Source: a bacterium
Lineage (GTDB): Bacteria > Gemmatimonadota > Glassbacteria > GWA2-58-10
DNA: 34,759 nt
Direction: 5' to 3'
Assembly: GCA_021372515.1 (NCBI GenBank)
Contig: JAJFUG010000018.1
Coordinates: 1-34,759, forward strand
How positions within the stretch are numbered: position 1 is the stretch's first letter; the number at the start of each line of letters is the position of its first letter. Below the pieces are notes generated by a model. It searched no databases. It saw only the letters and a program-made list of their open reading frames with translations, and was not told the origin of the DNA. Position numbers and translations under genes: made by a program. Positions 15,826 through 23,260 of this stretch are shown piece after piece.

Positions 15826-18021
15826 ATGAACAGAATTTTTCTTTCCGTATGTCTGTGCCTGGCGGCGGCCGCGCCCCTGGCCGCGCAGGAGGGGCGCACG
15901 CGGATCGACCTGAACGGCACGTGGGAGTTCGCCCAGACTGCTGAGGCGTTCCCGCCCGCCAAGTTCAGCCGCAAGATACCGGTGCCGGGGCTGATTTTCC
16001 TGGCCGAGCCGAAGATCGAGCAGTTGGAGGCCTACTACAAGGGCGACTATCAGCCACGCTACAACTGGTACCGCCGCAAATTCAGCGTGAGCGCCGCCCT
16101 GGCCGGACGCGAGGCAGTGGTGACCCTGCTCAAGAGCAAGTACGTGACCACTGTCTACCTGAACGGGCGCAAGCTTGGTGAGTCGATGGCCTGCTACACG
16201 CCGGTGGAGTTTCCGGCAGGAACGGCGCTTCGCCCGGGGGCGGAGAACGAGATACTGGTCTGCGTGGGCGACCGCAAGTGGCTGCCCTCCCAGGCCCCGG
16301 GCAGCACGGACAAGGAGAAAGTCACCTACTGGCCGGGCATCTGGGATGACGTGTTCGTCACTTTCAGCGGCAACTACCGGGTGGACCGGGCCCTGGTCCT
16401 GCCCGAGCTGGCCGCGAAAAAGGCTACGCTCAAGCTCCTTCTGCGCGATTTCTACCCGGCCCAGATCCGCTACGGCGACCGTATGTGGGACTCCTGCCGG
16501 GTGGAGGCCGTGGTGCGCGAAAAGCTGAGCGGCGCCCGGGCGGCCGGGCCGTTTGTCACCACTGTCGCCCTAAAGCGCGACAACCTTACCGAGCTGGCCC
16601 TTGAGATGCCGTTCGCCGCAGCGCATCCCTGGACCCCGGAGGACCCGTTCCGCTACACGGTGACAGTGAGCCTCAAGGACCAGTCCAGCAAACTGAGCGA
16701 CCGGGTGGAAAAGACTTTCGGCCTGCGTGATTTCGGCCGCCGGGGCAAGCATTTTACGCTCAACGGTCAGGAAACTATTCTGCGCGGGACCAATATCACC
16801 CTGCACCGGTTCTTCGAGGACCCCGAGTGCCGCGCCCTGCCCTGGGACCGCGAGTGGACCCGCCGTCTGATGGCCGAGATCCCCAAGAAGCTGGACTGGA
16901 ACGCCATGCGGGTCTGTGTGGGTATCTGCCCCGATTTCTGGTACGACATCGCCGACTCCTGCGGCCTGATGCTGCAGAACGAGTGGCTCTACTGGCAGAA
17001 CCACGGCTGGGACGAGGAAACGCGCACCGAGTACCGCGACTGGGTCTGGTCGGATGGCAGCCACCCGAGCATAATCATCTGGGACGGGATCAACGAGAAC
17101 TGGGATGACTATATCGGCAACCACCTGATCCCGGAGCTGAAACGGCTCGACCCGACCCGTATCTGGGACGCCGGCTACATGACCTCCGAACAGATGCAGC
17201 AGGACGAGATGGACGAGCCGCACCCGTACCGGGCGGTGAGCCACCACGATCAATTTGTCCAGGATATCGAAAAAGAGCCCTATGACCTGGGCCGTCTGGA
17301 CCGCTGGCCCGCCGATTTCAGGGATTTTCTCTACAGCAGCTCGGCCCAACTGGTCAACGAGTACGGCTGGATCTGGCTCTGGCGCAACGGGCTTCCTGCC
17401 AAGCTCACGGTGAACGGGTATAACTACTACACCGGGCCGGACGCCACCCCGGAGCAGCGCCGCGAACTGCAGGCCTACTGGCTGCAGGCCGAGACCGAAT
17501 GGTTGCGCGCCGAGCGCTCGTTCGCCGGGGTGCTGGCTTTCTGCTACCTGACCAACGACCTGGGGTTCACCGGCGACTGGTTCCTGAACCCGATCGCCAA
17601 GCTCGAACCCTCACCGACCCTCAAATGGTTCAAACACTGTTTCGCTCCGGCCGCGGTATTCCTCAACCTGACCGACCAGCGCTGGATGAAGCACGTGCCG
17701 CCGCTGGAGCCGGGGAGCGAGCTGGTGGTGAACCTGGTGGGGGTGAACGACCTGCCCGCGGATGCGAGCGGTGCGGTGAAAGTGCGCCTTCTGGATTCGA
17801 CCGGCCGGGAGGTCTTGTCGCAGAGCCTCACCATGACCATCCCACGGTTCTACCGCGAGAACCGCGCCACCATGCTGAGCCTTCCCGCCCAGCCCGGCGG
17901 CTACCTCCTGCTGGCCGAGTTTACCCCCGCGGGCAGGAGCGAGCCGGTGGTCAGCCGACGGTATATCAGGGTGGGTAAGCTGGAGAAATACGAATTCTAC
18001 GACCTGACGCCGTCCTGGTAA
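15826..18021 (+). CDS. Exported glycoside hydrolase family 2 enzyme
   Basis: A 731-residue protein with a signal peptide (about 1-20, cut near LAAQEG). The GH2 modules appear in order: sugar-binding jelly roll (about 24-180, opening RIDLNGTWEFAQ), immunoglobulin-like domain (about 185-305), TIM barrel (about 310-600), and a C-terminal beta domain (about 620-715). FTLNGQETILRGTNIT marks the barrel entry. The acid/base is Glu424 in IIIWDGINENWDD and the probable nucleophile Glu512 in LVNEYGWIWLW. GH2 enzymes are exo-acting beta-galactosidases, beta-glucuronidases or beta-mannosidases; the specificity cannot be read here. It is probably co-transcribed with the DUF5916 gene 47 bp upstream and ends at a clear terminator. 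Confidence 0.9.
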   Translation: MNRIFLSVCLCLAAAAPLAAQEGRTRIDLNGTWEFAQTAEAFPPAKFSRKIPVPGLIFLAEPKIEQLEAYYKGDYQPRYNWYRRKFSVSAALAGREAVVTLLKSKYVTTVYLNGRKLGESMACYTPVEFPAGTALRPGAENEILVCVGDRKWLPSQAPGSTDKEKVTYWPGIWDDVFVTFSGNYRVDRALVLPELAAKKATLKLLLRDFYPAQIRYGDRMWDSCRVEAVVREKLSGARAAGPFVTTVALKRDNLTELALEMPFAAAHPWTPEDPFRYTVTVSLKDQSSKLSDRVEKTFGLRDFGRRGKHFTLNGQETILRGTNITLHRFFEDPECRALPWDREWTRRLMAEIPKKLDWNAMRVCVGICPDFWYDIADSCGLMLQNEWLYWQNHGWDEETRTEYRDWVWSDGSHPSIIIWDGINENWDDYIGNHLIPELKRLDPTRIWDAGYMTSEQMQQDEMDEPHPYRAVSHHDQFVQDIEKEPYDLGRLDRWPADFRDFLYSSSAQLVNEYGWIWLWRNGLPAKLTVNGYNYYTGPDATPEQRRELQAYWLQAETEWLRAERSFAGVLAFCYLTNDLGFTGDWFLNPIAKLEPSPTLKWFKHCFAPAAVFLNLTDQRWMKHVPPLEPGSELVVNLVGVNDLPADASGAVKVRLLDSTGREVLSQSLTMTIPRFYRENRATMLSLPAQPGGYLLLAEFTPAGRSEPVVSRRYIRVGKLEKYEFYDLTPSW

Positions 18022-18047
18022 GTTTAGACAGAAAGCAGAAAACATAA

Positions 18048-18084
18048 GGCGGGAGGCACGGTGCGCTGTGCCTCTCGCCTTTTT
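18048..18084 (+). terminator. Rho-independent terminator after the GH2 gene
   Basis: GGCGGGAGGCAC (18048-18059) pairs with GTGCCTCTCGCC (18068-18079) with one G-U pair and an eight-base loop, followed by five T residues (18080-18084). It lies 26 bases past the stop. Confidence 0.88.
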
Positions 18085-18125
18085 GTGTGGATTCGAGTTT
18101 TACTTGCGGAGCCGAACAAAACAGG

Positions 18126-18213
18126 GGGGCGGGCCGGCAGCCTTTTTGCATGAGCCGCGGCCGGCAGGCCTCGCACCTCCGGCGGGCGGGCAAAAAGGAT
18201 GCCGGCCCGCCCC
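18126..18213 (-). repeat. Long imperfect inverted repeat (24-base arms), probable terminator of the GH4 gene
   Basis: The left arm (18126-18149) and right arm (18190-18213) are complementary over 24 bases with a single mismatch, around a 40-base GC-rich centre that can itself fold. On the minus strand it starts 12 bases past the GH4 stop and is followed by TGTTTTGTT, so it can serve as a terminator. The arms are much longer than an ordinary terminator stem. Confidence 0.7.
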
Positions 18214-18224
18214 GCACGCCCGTG

Positions 18225-19595
18225 TCAAATCTTCGGCAGGTATTCTTTATGCGCCTGCAAGAGGTCATCCGCAAGGGCGGTCGCCTCGGAGGGTGATTTC
18301 ACCGCCCCGTCTAAAATCAGCGCCTGGATGAACTTGTCCCGGCTGCCCTCCATCGCGGCCTCGGCCAGTGTCTCGATCCAGGCCAGACGTTGCGCGATCA
18401 CACCAGCCGCTCCGGATGGCAAAGCGGCGACTTTCAGCGGCTCCATCCCCTTTGTGGTCGCCCGGCAGGGACATTCGAGCACGGCGTCCGGGGGAAGGTT
18501 GGGCGCCTGGCCGGTGTTGGGCACGTTGGCCGAGTAGACACGGCCGTTGCCCGTGCGCAGGCTCTCGATAATGTCCATCACCTGCTCGTGTTCGCCAGAG
18601 AAACGCTCGAAATAGTGCGCGCTCAAGGGTCCCGCGGCGACGGCCTCCTCGCGCATGGCCTCGAACTCGTTATCGCCCTTGGCGATAGTGCGCTCGAAAC
18701 TGAAAGCCTCCGTGCCCAGGGTCTTGCCGTAGTAGGTCCCCTCGCGGCTGAACATTGAGGGGAAAAACTCGGTGATATGACGGTCCATCGGGGCGGGGAA
18801 CGCGCCGAACTGAAGGGTCAGCTCCAGGGTGGCCGGGTGGCGCGGCGGCTGTTCGCCGGGGAGGGCCTCCCAGGAGCCGCGGGCCAGGAACAGCTCACCC
18901 AGGGCGCCCTCGGCCAGCGGTTCGGCCAGTCCCGCCCGGCAGGTGTCGAACAGGTGCTCGGTCAGGTCGGTCCGGCCCTGGCGGGGCTGGATGATCCAGG
19001 TCAGGTGGTTGAGGCCCACGGCGGTGTACTCCAGTTCGGCGAACGGGACATTGAGCTGCTCGGCCAGGAAATGCGCCGCCTCGGTCACCCCGTGGCACAG
19101 GCCGACCATATTGGCCGGGGTATATTTGCGCACCGCCCGGCAGATCGCGGCCATGGGGTTCGAGTAGTTGAAGAACAGGGCCTCCGGGCAAAGTTCGAGC
19201 ACATCCTGCGCCACGGCCACCATCACCGGGATCATGCGCATGGCGCGCGAGGTGCCGCCGGGAAGGGCGGTGTCGCCCACGGGCTGGAAGATACCATGCT
19301 TGCGCGGGATGAACACATCCTGCTCCCAGGCGCGGCGGCCCCCCACGCCGATAGTGCAGATCACGGCCGTGGCCCCGGGCAGGGCAGTGCGGCGGTCGGT
19401 GTGGGCGCTGATCGTGACCGGCGCGTTGTGCGCGGCCACCATCTTGCGGGCCAGACGCTCGGCCACCTCCAGGGCGGACGGGTCGATATCGACCAGGGCC
19501 ACCTCGGCCGGCCAGCCCTTGCGCAGGAGGTCTCCCAGCAGGCCGCAGGTGAACATGGCGCTGCCCGCGCCGATCATCACTATTTTCTCTCGCAT
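18225..19595 (-). CDS. Glycoside hydrolase family 4 (NAD- and Mn-dependent alpha-glycosidase)
   Basis: A 456-residue cytoplasmic enzyme. GH4 proteins cleave glycosides by a redox mechanism needing NAD and a divalent metal. The nucleotide-binding loop IGAGSAMFTCGLLGDLL is at residues 8-24, followed by VALVDIDPSALE. NYSNPMAAICRA, GLCHGVTEAAHF (metal-binding Cys and His) and AVGLNHLTWI follow in the expected order. The CHGV form of the metal motif fits alpha-galactosidase, alpha-glucosidase or alpha-galacturonidase members better than the 6-phospho-beta-glucosidases. No signal peptide is present, so its substrate must be taken up first, which fits the sugar importer at the right of the window. 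It stands alone, convergent with the GH2 gene. Confidence 0.9.
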   Translation of the reverse strand: MREKIVMIGAGSAMFTCGLLGDLLRKGWPAEVALVDIDPSALEVAERLARKMVAAHNAPVTISAHTDRRTALPGATAVICTIGVGGRRAWEQDVFIPRKHGIFQPVGDTALPGGTSRAMRMIPVMVAVAQDVLELCPEALFFNYSNPMAAICRAVRKYTPANMVGLCHGVTEAAHFLAEQLNVPFAELEYTAVGLNHLTWIIQPRQGRTDLTEHLFDTCRAGLAEPLAEGALGELFLARGSWEALPGEQPPRHPATLELTLQFGAFPAPMDRHITEFFPSMFSREGTYYGKTLGTEAFSFERTIAKGDNEFEAMREEAVAAGPLSAHYFERFSGEHEQVMDIIESLRTGNGRVYSANVPNTGQAPNLPPDAVLECPCRATTKGMEPLKVAALPSGAAGVIAQRLAWIETLAEAAMEGSRDKFIQALILDGAVKSPSEATALADDLLQAHKEYLPKI

Positions 19596-19740
19596 GGCTC
19601 TGCCTCACTTTCGGGCTTGAATTGGCGGGTTGTCTCGGGATTGCTCAGAAGATAATGCGGGTTGCGGCAGGTGCAAGGGGGAGTGTCGTGGGCTGTTGCC
19701 GGTTCTGTTTCTTGGATTGTTGAAAAGCGGTAAAACATTA

Positions 19741-19769
19741 TTGACAAACGATAAAAATGGTAGTACGGT
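19741..19769 (+). promoter_or_regulatory. Weak promoter candidate before the DUF2975 gene
   Basis: A perfect TTGACA (19741-19746) is followed after 17 bases by TACGGT (19764-19769), a poor -10. The stretch is AT-rich and lies 46 bases before the start. Confidence 0.3.
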
Positions 19770-19814
19770 TGAGCATCCCTTTCATCTCAAACCCTCAACC
19801 GACAGAGGTCAGTG

Positions 19815-20438
19815 ATGAGTGAGGAACGCCCTGTACATGTGTCCAAACTTCTGTCTTTTTGTGTCCGCGCCAATTGGGTTCTTTCAATAGTATTTATGAT
19901 CGTTATTCCGCTACTCTTTGTTTTTTGCCAGATAAAGCTGAAAGGGTTCTTTCTTCCTGGTGGGGAATCATTCCAACTGCAATTCAAAGATGTGCTTCCA
20001 AAAATAGTCGACTGTGCGAAAGGCGATGTTTTTATTGAAAGCTACGGCAATGTGACAATGATCGGTAATATCCCGGCTGTTGTCTATCCGCAGTGGGTTG
20101 TATTTTTTTTAGAAGCACTGATAGGCTATTTTCTGGCCGTGCGTCTAAAACGACTGCTCCAGAGAGTGCGAGAGGGGCGGCCGTTCGATCCGGCGAACCC
20201 TAAGGACATAAGAGATATCGGATGGCTGGTCATTTCCGGCACAGTTCTTCAGTCTGTCCTTAGTACCTACGCAGCTTTATATCTGAGAAAACACGTTCCC
20301 GTCCCTGTGGATTGTACTTTGACTGTTATGCCGCAAATAGATTTGTTGTTCATTTTCCTCGGTCTGGTCATCCTGCTGCTTGCCAGTATCTTCCAGGCCG
20401 GCGTCGACTTGCAGCAGGAACACGACCTGACTGTCTAA
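19815..20438 (+). CDS. DUF2975 four-helix membrane protein
   Basis: A 207-residue inner-membrane protein with four hydrophobic helices (about 21-38, 88-110, 134-156, 175-196), the layout of the DUF2975 family. The motif RLLQRVREGRPFDPANPKDIRDIGW between helices 2 and 3 is the most typical segment. Members are usually encoded directly beside a small HTH regulator, as here. They are thought to control it or respond with it to membrane or envelope conditions, but the role is unproven. The ATG at 19815 was preferred over the GTG at 19812 because AGAGG (19804-19808) is then better spaced. The gene is visibly more AT-rich than its neighbours, hinting at a different origin. It ends eight bases before the HTH gene. 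Confidence 0.85.
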   Translation: MSEERPVHVSKLLSFCVRANWVLSIVFMIVIPLLFVFCQIKLKGFFLPGGESFQLQFKDVLPKIVDCAKGDVFIESYGNVTMIGNIPAVVYPQWVVFFLEALIGYFLAVRLKRLLQRVREGRPFDPANPKDIRDIGWLVISGTVLQSVLSTYAALYLRKHVPVPVDCTLTVMPQIDLLFIFLGLVILLLASIFQAGVDLQQEHDLTV

Positions 20439-20446
20439 GGCGCGAC

Positions 20447-20671
20447 ATGCCAATATTTATAAATCTCGACCTGATGCTGGTGCGCCGCAAGATGAGCCTG
20501 ACCGAGCTGGCCGAGCGGGTGGGGGTGACTATCGCCAATCTCTCCGTGCTCAAGACCGGCAAGGCCCGTGCCGTGCGTTTTTCCACCCTGGAGGCGATCT
20601 GCGCCGCCCTGGAGTGCCAGCCCGGCGACATCCTCGAATACCGGCCGGAGGACCAGACAGCGGAGGGCTGA
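20447..20671 (+). CDS. Small Cro/C1-type (XRE) HTH regulator, YozG-like
   Basis: A 74-residue single-domain protein. The helix-turn-helix is seen in MSLTELAERVGVTIANLSVLKTGKARAVRF (about 16-45), followed by the dimer-stabilising FSTLEAICAALECQPGDILEY. This is the YozG-type short form that pairs with DUF2975 proteins. It starts eight bases after the DUF2975 stop and is almost certainly in the same operon. It probably regulates its own operon; other targets are unknown. Confidence 0.9.
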   Translation: MPIFINLDLMLVRRKMSLTELAERVGVTIANLSVLKTGKARAVRFSTLEAICAALECQPGDILEYRPEDQTAEG

Positions 20672-20745
20672 AATAGTTGGCCCCACGGCTTCGGGATTGT
20701 ATCTTTAGCGGACCAATCCACCCGAACGCCACCCCGAGGCCGAAC

Positions 20746-22506
20746 ATGAAACCCATCCGCTGCCTGTCTGTCCTTTGCGCCTGTCTTGCCCTCAGTTCAC
20801 CGGTGCGTTCCGCCCAATTGCCGGTGAGCGGCCTTGCGGCCGAGTTCCGTCACGGCCAGGTGTTTCTCACCTGGCGTGAGCCGGCCGGCGCCCATGGCGG
20901 CACGTTCAATGTCTACATCGGCGACAGTCCGCTCGAAAGCCTCGGCCGGGCGCGGCTCCTGGCCAGCCGCATCGAGGCCAACTCCGCCCGCGATTGGTGG
21001 GGCGACCCGGCCACCTATTTCGAGGACGATTCCGCTGGATCGTACAAACCGACTGGTTTCGTGATCCGCGAGGGCGGCCCGGCCCTGGACCCGCAGATGG
21101 GGCTGTTCGTACACACGGTCGCACCGGGTGATCCGGGGAAAGCCTTCTACGCGGTCACGATGACTGCCGGCGGCGTGGAGGACTCCCGTGTCGTTCTAGG
21201 GGTGAACAGCCTGGCGAACCCCGTGGAGCAGGCTGTCCAGCCGGTGGAGCCGGTCTGGCAGGGCGCTCCCGGAGACAAGCCCGCCGTCGGCGCGGCCGAG
21301 GGCCTGCCCGTGGTGATGAGCCTTCACGGCCGCGGCGGACGGGAGAAAGTCGGCTGGCTGGCTTTCGGCGGCCCCGAGACCGGCTGGCGCGAGGGACTGC
21401 CGTTCAAGTTTTTCGCCGCAGTGACTGACAGTCACCTGCAGATCACCCCCACCGACCGGACCTGGGTCGGCCGCACGCTCAGGGAGAGCTGGGACAAACG
21501 CGATCATTTCTCCCCGGCCATCGACACTTTCTGGTACGGCTACAACGACCGTATCTTCGACCCGGACTCCATGGCCCTGGGCACGCCGGTCAATTTCACC
21601 GAGCGGCGCAACCTCTGGCTCATGGGCTGGGCGCGGCGGTATTTTCGCCCCGACATCACCCGCATGGTCCTGGAGGGCGGCTCCATGGGCGGCTGCGGCG
21701 GCCTGTCCTGGGGCCTCAGGCATCCCGAGCTTTTCTGCGCCGTGGTCTCGGATGTTCCGCTGGTCGGCTATTTCGGCCCGGAGTGGGGCGGCAGCGAAAA
21801 GCGTCTTGCCGCTTTCTGCGGTCCCCTCGACCGCCCGTGCAGCGACAGCCCCAGCCTGCGCACCCGGATGGACTCCCGCTCGGTCCTGGCCGAATCCGCC
21901 GCCAGCGGCCGCGACCTGCCGTTTCTGGTGATAAGCAACGCACGTCATGACATGTCTATCCCCTGGAAACCAAACCCGCGCTACTACCGTTTCCTGGACA
22001 GTGTCCGCGCCGGTTGCCTGATCGCCTGGGACAACCGCGACCACGCCACCTGCATGAGCGGCCCCGAGCCCTGGTTCCGCAAATGCCACGACCCCGCATG
22101 GCTGGCCGGCCTTCTTCCGTTGGACCGCAGCTACCTGGCGTTCAGCCGGGCCTCCCACGACAGCGACCCCGGCGCGGGTGATACGGCGGCAGGCGACTCG
22201 GCCGGGTTTTTCAACTACGGCCTGGAGTGGAGCGATATCCTGGACACCCCCGGGCGCTACGAGGCCACTGTCCGCTATGAGGGCGCGGGCGGGATTTTTC
22301 CGCTCGGCGTGGATATCACCCCGCGGCGGGTCCAGCATTTCCGGGTTTCGCCCGGTGCGCGCGTGCGGCTGGTGGAGTGCGCTCCGGACAGCGCCGCGCT
22401 GATCGATACTGTCACCACGGCCGACCGCAGCGGGCATGTCACTTTTGGCGGGTTCCGGCTGGAAAGCCCGGACGGCGGGCGCCTGATAATCCTGCCCGTG
22501 GAGTAA
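20746..22506 (+). CDS. Exported alpha/beta hydrolase with N-terminal fibronectin-like domain
   Basis: A 586-residue exported protein. A signal peptide (about 1-23, ending RSAQ) is followed by a beta-rich, fibronectin type III-like region (about 27-165; VFLTWREPAG, TFNVYIG, GKAFYAVTM). An alpha/beta-hydrolase domain (about 185-470) has VVMSLHGRGG near its start, the nucleophile elbow GGSMGGCGG with Ser313, and acid/base candidates in ARHDMSIPW and NRDHATC. A C-terminal beta domain (about 490-585) follows. It resembles the peptidase S9/esterase group of secreted hydrolases and may be a carbohydrate esterase, but peptidase activity cannot be excluded. The frame continues upstream to 20677; the ATG at 20746 has GAGG six bases before it and starts the signal peptide. 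Confidence 0.78.
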   Translation: MKPIRCLSVLCACLALSSPVRSAQLPVSGLAAEFRHGQVFLTWREPAGAHGGTFNVYIGDSPLESLGRARLLASRIEANSARDWWGDPATYFEDDSAGSYKPTGFVIREGGPALDPQMGLFVHTVAPGDPGKAFYAVTMTAGGVEDSRVVLGVNSLANPVEQAVQPVEPVWQGAPGDKPAVGAAEGLPVVMSLHGRGGREKVGWLAFGGPETGWREGLPFKFFAAVTDSHLQITPTDRTWVGRTLRESWDKRDHFSPAIDTFWYGYNDRIFDPDSMALGTPVNFTERRNLWLMGWARRYFRPDITRMVLEGGSMGGCGGLSWGLRHPELFCAVVSDVPLVGYFGPEWGGSEKRLAAFCGPLDRPCSDSPSLRTRMDSRSVLAESAASGRDLPFLVISNARHDMSIPWKPNPRYYRFLDSVRAGCLIAWDNRDHATCMSGPEPWFRKCHDPAWLAGLLPLDRSYLAFSRASHDSDPGAGDTAAGDSAGFFNYGLEWSDILDTPGRYEATVRYEGAGGIFPLGVDITPRRVQHFRVSPGARVRLVECAPDSAALIDTVTTADRSGHVTFGGFRLESPDGGRLIILPVE

Positions 22507-22510
22507 ACTA

Positions 22511-22535
22511 CCGCCGAGCAAGCTCGGCGGCTTTT
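22511..22535 (+). terminator. Hairpin with T-run after the alpha/beta hydrolase, also at the edge of the IS200-like element
   Basis: CCGCCGAG (22511-22518) pairs with CTCGGCGG (22523-22530) across CAAG and is followed by CTTTT. It starts four bases past the hydrolase stop. It has the same CAAG-loop design as the hairpins at 22538-22557 and 23081-23100. Confidence 0.65.
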
Positions 22536-22536
22536 G

Positions 22537-22971
22537 TCAGCCGAACAAGTTCGGCTGATCGTTTGCGGCCGTCCCCGGCCTCTGTTCTTTGATATATTGC
22601 CGTATCATTTCGTCTGTGGTGCCTGTACCCGAACTCATTACGAAATAGCCTCGCTCCCACAGTGCGCCACCCCACAACTGGCGCTTGATGCTCGGATACT
22701 TTTTGAACAGTTCTCGCGCGGTTATACTTTTTATCGTTTGGATTAACCCTGATGGACTGTCATCCGGATTCGCACTTACGAACATATGTACGTGGTCCGC
22801 GAGAACTGCCAACTCCACCACCTCAAATTCATATCGCTCGGCTATTTCATATATCAGGTGCGATAAATATTCCCCTATATTGCCAGACAACACCACTTTG
22901 CGATACTTTGGGCACCACACGAAATGATACTTCAAATCGTATTTTGTGTGTGAACCACTCTTTAAGCTCAT
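22537..22971 (-). CDS. tnpA: IS200-type Y1 (HUH) transposase TnpA
   Basis: A 144-residue transposase of normal length for IS200 TnpA. It acts as a dimer on single-stranded DNA, cutting with one tyrosine. The pattern KYHFVWCPKYRKVVLSG opens the protein; the metal-binding HUH pair is His60/His62 in LADHVHMFV; the catalytic tyrosine is Tyr126 in IRQYIKEQ. ARELFKKYPSIKRQLWGG and WERGYFV are typical of the family. The ATG at 22971 has GGGAGG (22980-22985) eight bases upstream; a TTG two codons earlier is a weaker start. The last codons form one arm of the hairpin at 22538-22557. All key residues are intact, so it may be active. Confidence 0.93.
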   Translation of the reverse strand: MSLKSGSHTKYDLKYHFVWCPKYRKVVLSGNIGEYLSHLIYEIAERYEFEVVELAVLADHVHMFVSANPDDSPSGLIQTIKSITARELFKKYPSIKRQLWGGALWERGYFVMSSGTGTTDEMIRQYIKEQRPGTAANDQPNLFG

Positions 22972-23080
22972 GGTCAAATCCTCCCGGAAGCTAAATTACC
23001 TCCCGTCGGATTTGACCGCAAACGATTATTAGGGGGCGCGCTGCCCCCTAAAAACCCCTGCTAAAATGGATGCCATTCAT

Positions 23081-23100
23081 CCCACAAGCAAGCTTGTGGG
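23081..23100. repeat. CAAG-loop hairpin at the tnpA 5' side
   Basis: CCCACAAG pairs with CTTGTGGG around CAAG. It shares its architecture with the hairpins at 22511 and 22538 and is a candidate left-end recognition hairpin for TnpA. Confidence 0.55.
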
Positions 23101-23260
23101 TTTTCTGGCATGGCTTTATAAAGGAAACCTCTGCCGTCTTTCGGATTGCATCCGGGAGCGAAAAGTATAGATTGTCAGGGCTGGCCTGACAGGCCGGACC
23201 GCACCCGTAAACAACCCCTGCCGTTACATTTCAGCCACCCGTTTCCGCCGGAGAGAGACG

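Larger units (their letters stand above)
22511..23111 (-). mobile_element. IS200/IS605-family element with tnpA only
   Basis: One tnpA gene is flanked by short hairpins, as expected for IS200-type elements, which end in subterminal hairpins rather than inverted repeats. On the tnpA 3' side are two CAAG-loop hairpins (22511-22530, 22538-22557). On the 5' side are a TTAGGGGGC...GCCCCCTAA hairpin (23029-23051) and CCCACAAG-CAAG-CTTGTGGG (23081-23100), the latter enclosed by ATGCCA/TGGCAT (23070-23111). No tnpB or iscB is present. The exact ends and target site are not determined. Confidence 0.7.

Noticed and set aside
22511-23260. TnpB/IscB and a guide-RNA (omega-RNA) region next to tnpA
   Set aside because: No second gene is present; the 289 bp upstream of tnpA hold hairpins and no long frame with RuvC-like motifs.
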